Shown: positions 9,782 through 18,461, numbered from the stretch's first letter. The stretch is 64,000 nucleotides of DNA from Paenibacillus sp. E222 (GCF_013401555.1 NZ_CP058552.1:4774001-4838000), one strand, 5' to 3'. Program-made: numbers and translations. Notes: generated by a model not told the origin, from the sequence alone.

Positions 9782-11452
9782 ATGACTCAAGCCAAGCAAG
9801 AGCAGCCATCTTATTTATATAAGGACCTTGTGAGAAGACTGTATGACTTTGAATCGCTGGCGGTACCGCCGCAGGCGGGTGAGAAATCGGGGTGCTTCTC
9901 AAGCTTTGACCGAAGTTCTGTTTATAATGCCGAGACAGGCTTATACGAGAATTGGGGCGCCAATGATGACGGAGGGGGCTTCATTCGCAAGGAAGGGGAC
10001 AGCATCGTCGCTATGGAACTTAGCGGTCCTGGCGTGATCTGGAGATTCTGGTCTGCGCTTCCGGAGGATGGACATATCCGGATTTATATTGATCATGCCG
10101 ATACCCCTGTGATCAATCAGCCCTTCCGGGATTATTTTGAAAAATTCAACCAGGAAGGGCCCCCGGCCAATTTTCCGAATCTGTCGCCAACATTATCCCG
10201 CGGAAGAAACAGCTTTATTCCGATCTCCTTTCAAAAACATTGCAAGGTGCTGTTGGATAAAGGTTGGGGCGCTTATTACCACATCACTTATACTTCATTC
10301 CCTTCCGAAGTCAAACTGCCGTCTTTTGATGGTAGCATCGACAAGGAGTCAGCTATTGCACTGGCCGAAGCGGATCGGGTATTACAGCAAAGAGGAATCG
10401 ATTCTTCCTTGAATACGGAAGGGTCTTCCCTCGAGAACGTTACGGTATCCGTACCAGCAGGGGGCAAGGCAGTGCTTTTTGATAAAAAGGGGGCCGGCGC
10501 CATCTCCATGATCCGGATCAGGACTGACCTTGGACGAAAGAGCGAGGAACAGCAGCGGATCTTGGTTAGGCAGTTGGCCATCTCAATGAAATGGGACAAT
10601 GGAGTAGATCCCTCCGTATGGGCTCCACTGGGTGATTTTTTTGGAAGCGCTCCCGGCATCAAGCCGTACCGCTCACTGCCTCTGGGTATGAACGAACATG
10701 AAATGTACAGTTATTGGTACATGCCATTCTCGGAAGGCGCCAGGATCGAAATTGAAAATGATGGAACGCAGCCGTGTGAGATATCAGCTGATATCCGTTA
10801 TTTTCCCTTAACAACATCTCATACTGACGATCTCCTGCGTTTTCATGCGAAATGGCATCGGGACGATTATCTGGATATGGACGTGGAGCGCTTCAAGGAA
10901 GGCGGGGATCGCTGGCCGGATTGGCCTCTGCTGCTGACGAAAGGCCGGGGAAGGTTCTGCGGCGTTCACCTTCACGTGTACAATACCTGGGAGAAACCCG
11001 ATGAGGAAGCCGAAACCTGGTGGTATGGGCGTTGGGATCGAAAAACGATTGATTGGTGGTGGGGAGAAGGGGACGAGAAATTTTTCGTGGATGGCGAATC
11101 CTTTCCGTCCACATTCGGAACGGGCAGCGAGGACTATATCGGCTATGCCTGGGCGGCTGAGCCTCCCTTCCCGATGTTTGACAGTGCTTTCGCCAGTCAG
11201 CCGTTTATCGAATTGGATGCGAACGGACATACCTCGGTTAGCCGATTTCATATTTGTGATAACATTCCCTTCATGAACTCCTTCGAGGGATTTATTGAAA
11301 AATATAAAGAGAATCAATGGGGCCCAAATAACCAATGTTTGTATGCCTCCACGGTTTATTGGTATCAGGAGCGGTGCACAAGCGATGATTATAGGCCTGT
11401 TTCAGTCAATGACCGCTTAGTTACTTTAAACACCAGGAGGCATAAAAGATGA
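9782..11452 (+). CDS. DUF2961 / GH172 family glycosidase (probable alpha-fructofuranosidase-type)
   Basis: 556 residues, no signal peptide. The hallmark DUF2961 segment is present as STFGTGSEDYIGYAW (Glu450 in GSEDY), and the N-terminal part (GPGVIWRFWSALPEDGHIRIYID, DNDG-like acidic patches) fits the double jelly-roll fold. DUF2961 proteins founded family GH172, whose characterised Bifidobacterium member makes and hydrolyses difructose dianhydride I; other members act on D-arabinan. Placement inside a fructan locus supports alpha-fructoside or difructose anhydride as substrate (inference). AAAGGAGG at 9763-9770 supports the start; the stop overlaps the next ATG (ATGA). Confidence 0.85.
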   Translation: MTQAKQEQPSYLYKDLVRRLYDFESLAVPPQAGEKSGCFSSFDRSSVYNAETGLYENWGANDDGGGFIRKEGDSIVAMELSGPGVIWRFWSALPEDGHIRIYIDHADTPVINQPFRDYFEKFNQEGPPANFPNLSPTLSRGRNSFIPISFQKHCKVLLDKGWGAYYHITYTSFPSEVKLPSFDGSIDKESAIALAEADRVLQQRGIDSSLNTEGSSLENVTVSVPAGGKAVLFDKKGAGAISMIRIRTDLGRKSEEQQRILVRQLAISMKWDNGVDPSVWAPLGDFFGSAPGIKPYRSLPLGMNEHEMYSYWYMPFSEGARIEIENDGTQPCEISADIRYFPLTTSHTDDLLRFHAKWHRDDYLDMDVERFKEGGDRWPDWPLLLTKGRGRFCGVHLHVYNTWEKPDEEAETWWYGRWDRKTIDWWWGEGDEKFFVDGESFPSTFGTGSEDYIGYAWAAEPPFPMFDSAFASQPFIELDANGHTSVSRFHICDNIPFMNSFEGFIEKYKENQWGPNNQCLYASTVYWYQERCTSDDYRPVSVNDRLVTLNTRRHKR

Positions 11453-12873
11453 AGGAATTTTTCTATCGGCCGGATAACGCATGGGTAGGAGACGTTATTC
11501 CATATTATGAGGACGGGGAGTTTAAGCTGTTCTATCTGCACGGATGGAGAGATAACTACCGGGAGGACCTCGATCACGGCTGGTATCTTGTCGGAACGAA
11601 GGATTTTGTGAATTATCGGGAAGAAGGAGCTTGCCAGATCGAAGGCGGCACCGGTCACGTTCTGAAAGTGGACGGCATCTACCATATGTTCTATTGCATA
11701 TTTCCTGAAGGCAAGCAGTTGGTATGTCATGCGATAAGCAGAGACTTCAAGACATGGGAGGCGATCCCTGAGGATTCCTTTACCGCTGACGACCGAATAT
11801 ATGAGCTATCCGATTGGCGTGATCCCTTCGTATTCTGGAATGAAGAGGAAGGCCAGTACTGGATGTTGCTTGCAGCGATGGCAAAAGGGCCAACTAATCG
11901 AAAGGGATGCACCGCGCTGCTGTCATCCAAGGATCTTAAAGCTTGGGAGTACCGCGAGCCCCTGTACTCGCCAAATCTTCACGTGGGGGCTCACGAATGT
12001 CCCGATTTGTTTCGGATCGGAGATTGGTGGTATTTGATCTACTCCTCTTATACCGGACGATTCGCGACCTTTTACCGGATGAGCCGTTCCCTGGAAGGCC
12101 CTTGGATTACTCCAAAGGAAGATACCTTCGACGGTCGTGCCTACTATGCTGCCAAATCCGTTTCAGACGGTGAGAAGCGCTATCTGTTTGGATGGAATCC
12201 GACGAAGAATGACGATTTATTCGGGTGGAATCCGCAGAAGTCCCTTGGCAAGGATTACGACACTTGGGACTGGGGCGGGAATCTGATTGTGCATGAAATC
12301 GTTCAGCGGGCGGATGGAACCCTTGGCGTAAAAGTACCGGAAACGGTTGATGCCGCTTTCGTCAAAACGCTGCCTGTTCAATTCAATGGTATTATTGGAG
12401 AGTGGGAGTTCGCAGACGGATCGATCTCTTGCGAGTCACCGTATAGGTTTGCCGGTTGTACAACTTCGGAAGATTTACCCGATCAATGTAAAATATCGGC
12501 TGTTGTCTCATTCTCTGAACAAACTCAAGGTGTTGGGCTGATGCTCCGGACAAAAGTCACTCTAGATGCGGCCTATTATGTCACGCTGGAACCACAGCGG
12601 AACCGCATTAGCTTTCGGGGGGCGATTATGCAGTCGGAAGAGGGGGGGAAGACGTTCCCTTATGAGGTTGAGCTGGAACGCCCCGTTCAGCTTATTCCCA
12701 ATCGTCCTTATGAAATCAAAGTGTATATTGACGGATCGATATGCGAAATTTACGTGGACGATGAAATTGCGATGAGTGCCAGAATGTATGATATTCTTCA
12801 AGGGAACCTGGGCTTGTTCGTCAGTCAAGGCAGTGCTCAACTCAGCAATGTGAAAATTGCGATCAGAGAATAA
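11449..12873 (+). CDS. Compact divergent GH32-like glycosidase
   Basis: 474 residues, cytoplasmic. It keeps the clan GH-J signature: an N-terminal Asp15 in WVGDVIPYYEDG (equivalent to the nucleophile motif but without WMNDPNG), DWRDPFVF (Asp125) and HECPDLF (Glu183), followed by a beta-sandwich with VYIDGSICEIYVDD. Substrate preference may differ from classical fructosidases. The ATG overlaps the upstream TGA and follows CCAGGAGG, so it is translationally coupled to the GH172 gene; the pair probably works on one product, for instance difructose anhydride or short fructosides (inference). Confidence 0.82.
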   Translation: MKEFFYRPDNAWVGDVIPYYEDGEFKLFYLHGWRDNYREDLDHGWYLVGTKDFVNYREEGACQIEGGTGHVLKVDGIYHMFYCIFPEGKQLVCHAISRDFKTWEAIPEDSFTADDRIYELSDWRDPFVFWNEEEGQYWMLLAAMAKGPTNRKGCTALLSSKDLKAWEYREPLYSPNLHVGAHECPDLFRIGDWWYLIYSSYTGRFATFYRMSRSLEGPWITPKEDTFDGRAYYAAKSVSDGEKRYLFGWNPTKNDDLFGWNPQKSLGKDYDTWDWGGNLIVHEIVQRADGTLGVKVPETVDAAFVKTLPVQFNGIIGEWEFADGSISCESPYRFAGCTTSEDLPDQCKISAVVSFSEQTQGVGLMLRTKVTLDAAYYVTLEPQRNRISFRGAIMQSEEGGKTFPYEVELERPVQLIPNRPYEIKVYIDGSICEIYVDDEIAMSARMYDILQGNLGLFVSQGSAQLSNVKIAIRE

Positions 12874-12880
12874 TATGGGA

Positions 12881-12925
12881 AAAGTCGAGCAGGGGACCCA
12901 ATAAGAGTTCCTTGCTCGACTTTTT
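12881..12925 (+). terminator. Strong rho-independent terminator of the fructan locus
   Basis: AAAGTCGAGCA (12881-12891) pairs with TGCTCGACTTT (12913-12923) and the stem ends in a T run, eight bases after the stop codon. Confidence 0.9.
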
Positions 12926-12951
12926 GAATTAAACTCTCGGAGTGCATTCCT

Positions 12952-13110
12952 GTCGAGGGATAAGAACATGGTCCCATTAAAGTCGCTATTTTAGCGGCTT
13001 TTTTATTTTATCGGTACAAGTTCTTGTCCCAAGCCAAGGACAAGAACTTGTACCGATTGCCGGAATGGACAAGAACATCGTCCGATTACCGATTAGATGT
13101 ATATCTAACG
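12952..13110 (+). repeat. Interspersed structured repeat, copy A (full length)
   Basis: Begins GTCGAGGGATAAGAACATGG and contains, in order: a GTCGCTATTTTAGCGGC hairpin with T run, the inverted repeat CGGTACAAGTTCTTGTCC / GGACAAGAACTTGTACCG, a further GGACAAGAACAT unit and a TTAGATgtatATCTAA palindrome. It fills the convergent gap between the fructan locus and hxlR. Bases 13111-13179 show nothing else. Confidence 0.85.
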
Positions 13111-13179
13111 ATTAGCACATGCACTCAAAATCTCATTAAGCCTAAAAAAATCGCCAATTATTTATTCAAATTCCTCAAA

Positions 13180-13533
13180 TTAATTATTTCCGCCGTACAT
13201 TTTACCGAAGTCTTCCATCTTTTCAAGGACGGGGAGTAACTTCATTCCTTTGTCTGTTAATGAATACTCAACCTTTGGAGGAACTTCCGGATAAACATCA
13301 CGTCGAATAACGCCATCATTCTCTAGTTCCTTAAGTTGCTTGGTAAGAGAGCCTTGAGAAAGATCTCCAAGGAATTTTTTGATATCCGAATAACGGCGTG
13401 TTTCATTTTTTAGGAACCACAGTATAAAGTACTTCCAACGTCCGGAAAGAACATTCTGGGCAAAGGCTATTGCGTACATATCACTTTTTTCATCCATAAA
13501 CTCTTGTTCAAATCCATCATTACAGACTTTCAT
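13180..13533 (-). CDS. HxlR-family transcriptional regulator
   Basis: 117 residues, the usual length of this winged-helix family. The core VLSGRWKYFILWFLKNETRR, YSDIKKFLGDLSQGSLTKQLKELE and VPPKVEYSLTDKG are diagnostic. The N-terminal MKVCNDGF has one Cys at the position that senses electrophiles or quinones in YodB/HypR-like members (known for the family, inferred here). It is divergent from the LLM monooxygenase genes, with an inverted GTAC repeat just upstream of its ribosome binding site, so it probably autoregulates and controls the divergent operon. Confidence 0.9.
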   Translation of the reverse strand: MKVCNDGFEQEFMDEKSDMYAIAFAQNVLSGRWKYFILWFLKNETRRYSDIKKFLGDLSQGSLTKQLKELENDGVIRRDVYPEVPPKVEYSLTDKGMKLLPVLEKMEDFGKMYGGNN

Positions 13534-13555
13534 TGATATCTCTCCTAATCTGTAG

Positions 13556-13622
13556 GTACAAAAAAATGTACTAGGTTCATTTAAATTGCCCTCTTTGCAA
13601 ACGAAACGGATACACTTATGAT
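13556..13622 (+). promoter_or_regulatory. HxlR-type operator plus promoter of the LLM operon
   Basis: GTAC (13556) and GTAC (13568) form an inverted repeat around an A/T spacer. Downstream, TTTGCA (13594-13599), 17 bases and TATGAT (13617-13622) make a good sigma-A promoter reading right. The whole segment recurs almost base for base at 17368-17434. Confidence 0.65.
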
Positions 13623-13696
13623 TGGATCAACAACCAAAACAAAATCATTTTAGTTTGGCTAAAGTGTCAAAATATAAACTCATTTTGGTTTTATAG

Positions 13697-13748
13697 TTAG
13701 CAAGCTAAGTAATAAGTATATTTTTTAATTCTATATTTAGCAAGCTAA
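13697..13748. promoter_or_regulatory. Two TTAGCAAGCTAA operator boxes
   Basis: Perfectly matching 12-bp palindromes at 13697-13708 and 13737-13748, centres 40 bp apart (about four helix turns), in the leader of the LLM operon. Related boxes occur at 17476, 18449 and 18941 around the nitroreductase and marR genes, which points to the MarR protein at 18492 as the binder. Confidence 0.6.
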
Positions 13749-13782
13749 ATAATAAGTGTGAAAACAGAAAGGAGTACCTGAT

Positions 13783-14868
13783 GTGAATACATCAATCGGA
13801 CTAAAGCTTTCAATTTTAGACTTTGTCCATATCTATAACGGTACCTCGGCTACGGAGAGTCTTCAGAACGTGACAGATATGGTTCAACTAGCAGAGCAGT
13901 GGGGGTTCAACAGGTATTGGTTCACTGAACACCATAACACAACAACTTTGATGAGTACTTCACCAGACTTACTGAGTCTGCACGCAGCATCTCACACTAA
14001 AAGCATTCGGGTAGGTTCTGGAGGAATCATGTTACCAAATCATAGCCCTTTGAAAGTCATGGAGAACTTTACGCTTCTTGAAGGATTACATCCAGGGCGT
14101 GTAGATCTCGGGATTGGCCGAGCCTCAGGTACGGATGGCAGAACCATGTGGGCATTGTTAAGATCCCAAGAATTAATGGAAGTGAATGATTTTCCAGAGC
14201 AATTAGATAACTTGCTTTCCTTCTTTGCCCGTGACTTTAAAGCCAACCACCCGTTAAATCACATCCATCCTCCGGGGGATCATTCAATGGTTCCGGATAT
14301 GTTTATGCTGGGATCTAGCGAGGGCGGATTACATTTTGCCTTGGAAAAAGGATTAGGGTTTGTATTCGCAGCTCATTTGGCACCACAACGCGCTATTCCT
14401 GTGTTGAGAGCTTATCGTTCGAATTTTAAGCCCTCGTCCTATTTAACTGAACCTCAAAGTATGTTAGCGACGATCGTTATTACAGCTGAAACGGAGGAAG
14501 AGGCTAAATATACCGCGGGGCCGGCGGAATTAATGTGGGCACAGATGAGTACAGGGGAGAGAAATCTTACTTTTCCTACACCGGAAGAAGCCAAAAATCA
14601 CCGATACACGCCTCATGAAGAGCTGGCTAGGGAACGTAATAATGATCGCTTTGTGATTGGAAGTGTTAGACAAGTTGCAGAGCAGCTCAGTCAGCTTTCG
14701 AAAGCAAGTTTAGTGGATGAAATCATGATTGCAGACTTTTACCCCAATCAAGAGAGCCGTAAGAAAGGGCATGAATTGTTGGCCAAAGAATTAGGCTTAT
14801 CACAGGAAAATAAGCGAGCACGTGAAAAGGAGAGCATTCAACCATGGAAAAAAGAATACTTAAAATAG
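13783..14868 (+). CDS. LLM-class flavin-dependent oxidoreductase (luciferase-like)
   Basis: 361 residues of bacterial-luciferase-like TIM-barrel sequence: WGFNRYWFTEHHNTTTLMS, RVGSGGIMLPNHSPLKVME and LHPGRVDLGIGRASGTDGR are classic. Such enzymes use FMNH2 or F420; in this phylum FMN is likely. GTG start follows AAAGGAG (13768-13774). It ends in a 25-base overlap with the next gene. Substrate unknown. Confidence 0.9.
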   Translation: MNTSIGLKLSILDFVHIYNGTSATESLQNVTDMVQLAEQWGFNRYWFTEHHNTTTLMSTSPDLLSLHAASHTKSIRVGSGGIMLPNHSPLKVMENFTLLEGLHPGRVDLGIGRASGTDGRTMWALLRSQELMEVNDFPEQLDNLLSFFARDFKANHPLNHIHPPGDHSMVPDMFMLGSSEGGLHFALEKGLGFVFAAHLAPQRAIPVLRAYRSNFKPSSYLTEPQSMLATIVITAETEEEAKYTAGPAELMWAQMSTGERNLTFPTPEEAKNHRYTPHEELARERNNDRFVIGSVRQVAEQLSQLSKASLVDEIMIADFYPNQESRKKGHELLAKELGLSQENKRAREKESIQPWKKEYLK

Positions 14869-15971
14869 GAGGAATTATTGATGGCGTGGGTTGGAATTAC
14901 TCGGGGTGGAGACACCCTGATATTCCAGCTGATGCCAGTGAAAATATTGAGTATTACGTACAGAAAGCCTTACAACTTGAACAGGGAAAGTTTGATCTCA
15001 TCTTTTTGGCAGACGTAAGTCATATTGGACCGGGCATGATTCCACACTATCTAAGCATGTTTGAGGGCGTATCCATTTTGTCTGCACTAAGTATGGTAAC
15101 ACACTCCATTGGCTTGGGCGCAACCATAGCGACTTCATATGCTGATCCATTTACGGTTGCCAGACAAATCGCTTCACTCGACAAGATTAGCAAGGGCCGA
15201 GCAGGATGGAATGCAATTACATCGAATTCTGGAGGATTAGCCAATTACAGTCGGTCCCATTTAAGAAAAGCAGATCTTTATCCCATGCAAAAAGAGTTTC
15301 TAGAGATTGTTGAAGGCCTCTGGGATTCGTATGAAGATGATGCATTTATACGTGATAAGGAACGAGGGATATTTTATGATCCGAGTAAAATGTATTCCTT
15401 AGATTATACTGGGAATTACTTTTCCGTAGAGGGACCGTTAAATATCAGTCGATCGAGGCAAGGCAGACCCGTGGTCTTTCAAGCGGGTACTTCCCCGGAG
15501 TTCATGGATAATGCTGCACAGCATGCGGAAGTTATCATGGCTCCTGGACATGATTTGGAATACCTCAAAGCATTCACTGCTGAACTGAAACGTAGAGTAC
15601 AAAATCAGGGCCGTTCACCACATGACCTGTTGATGATGCCTTCTCACAATCCGATCGTTGGTAGAACGGAAAAAGAAGCCCTGGAAAAGCTAAGGGAAAT
15701 CGAATCATGGATGCCTAAAGGTTATGGAATGCCTAAACCGGGGTTGATCGGATCGGCGGAGCACGTTGCTGAACAAATCGAACATTGGTATCGAGAAGGC
15801 GTCATGGATATCTTGCTCATTAGACAAGATCATCCAGCAGGATTTAAGGACTTCATTAAATTAGTTGTTCCCATCTTGCAAGATAAAGGCATATTCCGCA
15901 AGGAATATGAGGACGACACACTTCGGGGGAATTTAGGTTTACCTTACCCTGAGAATAAATACACGAAGTAA
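14844..15971 (+). CDS. NtaA/SnaA/DszA-type flavin-dependent monooxygenase
   Basis: 375 residues. GWNYSGWRHPDIPADAS, DLIFLADVS, ATIATSYADPFTVARQIASLD and GRAGWNAITS mark the nitrilotriacetate/dibenzothiophene-sulfone monooxygenase group, which needs a separate flavin reductase. It is shorter than the usual 430-450 residues, though the C-terminal EYEDDTLRGNLGLP is complete. It is coupled to the preceding LLM gene; the nitroreductase-like flavoprotein at 17612 might supply reduced flavin (inference). Confidence 0.9.
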   Translation: MEKRILKIGGIIDGVGWNYSGWRHPDIPADASENIEYYVQKALQLEQGKFDLIFLADVSHIGPGMIPHYLSMFEGVSILSALSMVTHSIGLGATIATSYADPFTVARQIASLDKISKGRAGWNAITSNSGGLANYSRSHLRKADLYPMQKEFLEIVEGLWDSYEDDAFIRDKERGIFYDPSKMYSLDYTGNYFSVEGPLNISRSRQGRPVVFQAGTSPEFMDNAAQHAEVIMAPGHDLEYLKAFTAELKRRVQNQGRSPHDLLMMPSHNPIVGRTEKEALEKLREIESWMPKGYGMPKPGLIGSAEHVAEQIEHWYREGVMDILLIRQDHPAGFKDFIKLVVPILQDKGIFRKEYEDDTLRGNLGLPYPENKYTK

Positions 15972-16004
15972 ATATTAAAATTCGTTTAACAAGAGGAGAT
16001 ATTA

Positions 16005-16109
16005 ATGATGAAAAACCGAATTACAGAACTACTTGGTATTGAATATCCTATTATTTCAGCTGCGATGACATGGGTTAATTCTGCAGAATTTGCTGCAGCA
16101 ATGAATTAA
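16005..16109 (+). pseudogene. Nitronate monooxygenase, N-terminal fragment only
   Basis: After a good AGAGGAG the frame reads MMKNRITELLGIEYPIISAA then MTWVNSAEFAAAMN and stops. This is the N-terminus of 2-nitropropane-dioxygenase/nitronate monooxygenase proteins (normally over 300 residues); the rest is deleted. It indicates the operon once had a nitroalkane-oxidising step. Confidence 0.7.
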
Positions 16110-16181
16110 TATAAGTGATTGATCCGCCAAAGAACAGGAGCGGCTGAGAGAATATATTTAAAATAAGGGAGATGTTTTACA

Positions 16182-17285
16182 TTGAGTAATAAAATTCGTA
16201 CAGGAATCATAGGGGCTTCCATTAATAATGGGTGGGCGAGTGGTACACATATTCCAGCTATAGAGCATTTGGATGAGTTTGAGCTTACAGCAGTGGGTAC
16301 GAGCAATATGGCAAGTGCGAAGAAAAGCGCAGAAGCGTTCTACGCAGATCACGGCTTTGATAACATGGAGAAGCTGGCTCAACATCCTAAAGTGGACATG
16401 GTCGTTGTCAGTATTAACGTCAAGGAACATTTTAGCGCCGTTAAAGCCATCGTGCCTGCTGGAAAACCGATCTATTGTGAATGGCCACTGGGATCGAATA
16501 CAGTTGAAGCACTTGAAATGCAGGAATGGGTAGCGTCCGCAAAATTACCAAATGCGATTGGATTACAGGCCAGACAAGCCCCAGCCGTTCAGTATGTGAA
16601 AGATTTATTAGCAGAAGGTTATGTGGGTAAAGTGTTATCTGCCAATTTAAAGATCTCCATTGATGCCATGGGTGGCGTGAGTGATAAGTCCAATGCCTAC
16701 CTGTTTGATCGGAAGATAGGAGGAAACTTGCTGACCATTGTAGGTGGACATAATCTGGATGCATTTACCTACATGCTTGGAGACTTTACCGAACTTTCTG
16801 CTCTCACAGCACAGCAGTTTCCTGAAGTTGAATTGGTGGATATTCAGAAAACTATTAAGAAGACGACAGATGATCAGATACTGATTGCTGGAAAATTAAC
16901 GAGTGGTGCCGCTGCCAGTGTTCATATTCAAGGTGGCGTTAAACACCAGACAGGACTTACCCTTGAAATTTTCGGAGATCAGGGAACGATCGTACTGAGT
17001 GCGCCCGCATCCATTCAATTTGGATCACACCAACTACGCGGTGCAGGAGCTACTGACAACGAACTTCATGAACTAACTATTCCCGATTCCTATTACTGGG
17101 GCCCACAATCTCTAAAAAATGACTCCGGATTTGTTCTGAATATGGCTCAGGCTTATCGTAAATTCGCACAAGATATTCAAGAAGGTACAACCTTAGCACC
17201 TACTTTTGCTGATGCGGTGAAACTTCATCAATTACTAGATGCCATTGAAAAATCAGCACAGACGGGTGAACGCCAATACTTTTAA
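16182..17285 (+). CDS. Gfo/Idh/MocA-family oxidoreductase, Gal80-like
   Basis: 367 residues: Rossmann N-terminus (RTGIIGASINNGWASGTHIP, VGTSNMASAKKSAEAF, KPIYCEWPLG) and a C-terminal substrate domain with GGNLLTIVGGHNLDAFTYMLG, like Gal80-type members. TTG start with AAGGGAG at 16165-16171. NAD(P)-dependent sugar or alcohol dehydrogenase function is likely; the substrate cannot be read from sequence. Confidence 0.88.
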   Translation: MSNKIRTGIIGASINNGWASGTHIPAIEHLDEFELTAVGTSNMASAKKSAEAFYADHGFDNMEKLAQHPKVDMVVVSINVKEHFSAVKAIVPAGKPIYCEWPLGSNTVEALEMQEWVASAKLPNAIGLQARQAPAVQYVKDLLAEGYVGKVLSANLKISIDAMGGVSDKSNAYLFDRKIGGNLLTIVGGHNLDAFTYMLGDFTELSALTAQQFPEVELVDIQKTIKKTTDDQILIAGKLTSGAAASVHIQGGVKHQTGLTLEIFGDQGTIVLSAPASIQFGSHQLRGAGATDNELHELTIPDSYYWGPQSLKNDSGFVLNMAQAYRKFAQDIQEGTTLAPTFADAVKLHQLLDAIEKSAQTGERQYF

Positions 17286-17297
17286 CCTAAAAAACAC

Positions 17298-17339
17298 AAG
17301 AATCCGCAGCACTCAATCACATTGTTGCTGCGGATTCTT
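17298..17339 (+). terminator. Terminator hairpin after the Gal80-like gene
   Basis: AAGAATCCGCAGCA (17298-17311) and TGCTGCGGATTCTT (17326-17339) form a perfect 14-bp stem 13 bases after the stop; the T run is short. Confidence 0.7.
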
Positions 17340-17367
17340 ATTGGTTAGGATTATGCATCATCTAAAG

Positions 17368-17487
17368 GTACAAAAAGTTGTACTAAGTTCATCCATATTG
17401 CCCTCTTTGCAGATGCAACAAATATATTTATGATAGTGTCAATGTTACTGAACAGTAAAATCATTTAACATTTAATTAGCAGGCTAA
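17368..17487 (+). promoter_or_regulatory. Duplicated HxlR/MarR-type control region of the nitroreductase
   Basis: GTAC boxes at 17368 and 17380 (same 12-base phase as at 13556/13568), TTTGCA (17406-17411), 17-base spacer, TATGAT (17429-17434), then the box TTAGCAGGCTAA (17476-17487). Similarity to 13553-13623 runs through the promoter (shared TTGCCCTCTTTGCA), so this is a copied control region. Confidence 0.65.
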
Positions 17488-17510
17488 TTATTTTCGGAAC
17501 TAAAATAAGT

Positions 17511-17597
17511 GATTTCCACTATGGTGTTGCGGATTTCGATGTGCACATCTTGCAGGAGCGCGGTTTGTACCACAAGGAATATGAAATAAACGGATAG
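17511..17597 (+). pseudogene. C-terminal scrap of an NtaA-type monooxygenase
   Basis: The frame reads DFDVHILQERGLYHKEYEIN (17535 on) then TAG. This matches the end of the intact neighbour (VVPILQDKGIFRKEYEDD). It lies between a duplicated promoter and the nitroreductase, so a second monooxygenase copy seems to have been deleted, fusing its promoter to the next gene. Confidence 0.5.
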
Positions 17598-17611
17598 AGG
17601 AGAGGATTTTA

Positions 17612-18352
17612 ATGAATCAGACACTTGAGTTGCTTCATAACCATACATCGTTTCGTTCTTATACATCTCAACCCCTGACTGAGGAACAGATCAATGCGAT
17701 CTTTCAGGCAGCGAATCAAACTTCATCATTCAGTCTCTTACAGGCCGTTTCCATTATTCGAATCACTGATCCGGTGACTCGGAAAAAAGTCAGAAACCTT
17801 TCAGTCAATCAACCTTATATTGAAGAAGCGGCTGAGTTTTGGATTTTCTGTGCAGATTTTAATCGCAATCATCAAATTGCCCCAGAAGTGGATATTGAAT
17901 ATATAGAATTTCTGTTAATTGGTTCGTTCGACGCCGGACTAGTGGCGCAAAATGCGTTAACAGCTGCCGAATCTTTGGGACTTGGCGGTGTGTTTATTGG
18001 TGGGGTTAGAGCTAATATTAACGAACTATCTGAAGTATTAAATTTACCGAAATATGTGATTCCTTTGGTGGGATTATGCATAGGTACTCCAGCTGGAGAT
18101 AAACCTGATCTGAAACCTCGCCTACCGCAATCTATGGTGTTGCTTGAAAATCATTACAGTTCTCTTAATCAAGAAAAACTAGCAACTTATGATGAAACGA
18201 TGTTGAAGTATTATGAAAATCGACCGACAAGAGCCCCTTTCACTGTGAAAAAAGTAAAGGGATGGAGTAACCACATCCAGGATCATCTCCAGAGAAGTAT
18301 TCAACCTCAAATGATGAGTTATTTGAACAAGCAAGGATTTGCAAAAAAATAG
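17612..18352 (+). CDS. NADPH-dependent nitro/flavin reductase (NfsA/NfrA-like)
   Basis: 246 residues. HTSFRSYTSQPLTEEQINAIFQAANQTSSF, GSFDAGLVAQNALTAAESLGLGGVFIGG split across the protein and LPKYVIPLVGLCIGTP are characteristic of oxygen-insensitive FMN nitroreductases of the NfsA type, which reduce quinones, nitro compounds or FMN. GAGGAG lies before the ATG. The HxlR- and MarR-type boxes upstream fit induction by electrophiles. Confidence 0.9.
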   Translation: MNQTLELLHNHTSFRSYTSQPLTEEQINAIFQAANQTSSFSLLQAVSIIRITDPVTRKKVRNLSVNQPYIEEAAEFWIFCADFNRNHQIAPEVDIEYIEFLLIGSFDAGLVAQNALTAAESLGLGGVFIGGVRANINELSEVLNLPKYVIPLVGLCIGTPAGDKPDLKPRLPQSMVLLENHYSSLNQEKLATYDETMLKYYENRPTRAPFTVKKVKGWSNHIQDHLQRSIQPQMMSYLNKQGFAKK

Positions 18353-18383
18353 GTTTATGACAAAGCTGAATTTCCTGAACTTT

Positions 18384-18410
18384 AGAGCTACCGATAATAG
18401 CGGTAGCTCT
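18384..18410 (+). terminator. Hairpin after the nitroreductase
   Basis: AGAGCTACCG and CGGTAGCTCT form a perfect 10-bp stem with a 7-base loop; no T run follows, so termination strength is uncertain. Confidence 0.5.
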
Positions 18411-18431
18411 CTAAGGTAAATTGACAACTGT

Positions 18432-18461
18432 AATTTATCGTGATAAATTTAGCGGGCTAAA
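18432..18461. promoter_or_regulatory. MarR-type operator in front of marR
   Basis: TTTAGCGGGCTAAA (18448-18461), adjacent to a second inverted repeat AATTTATC/GATAAATT (18432-18449), 31 bases before the marR start; consistent with autoregulation. A weaker relative, TTAGTAAACTAA, lies just after the gene at 18941-18952. Confidence 0.55.

Noticed and set aside
12952..13110. CRISPR-like array from recurring GGACAAGAAC words
   Set aside because: The units are in both orientations, form stems, have no regular spacers and no cas genes; better explained as an interspersed structured repeat.
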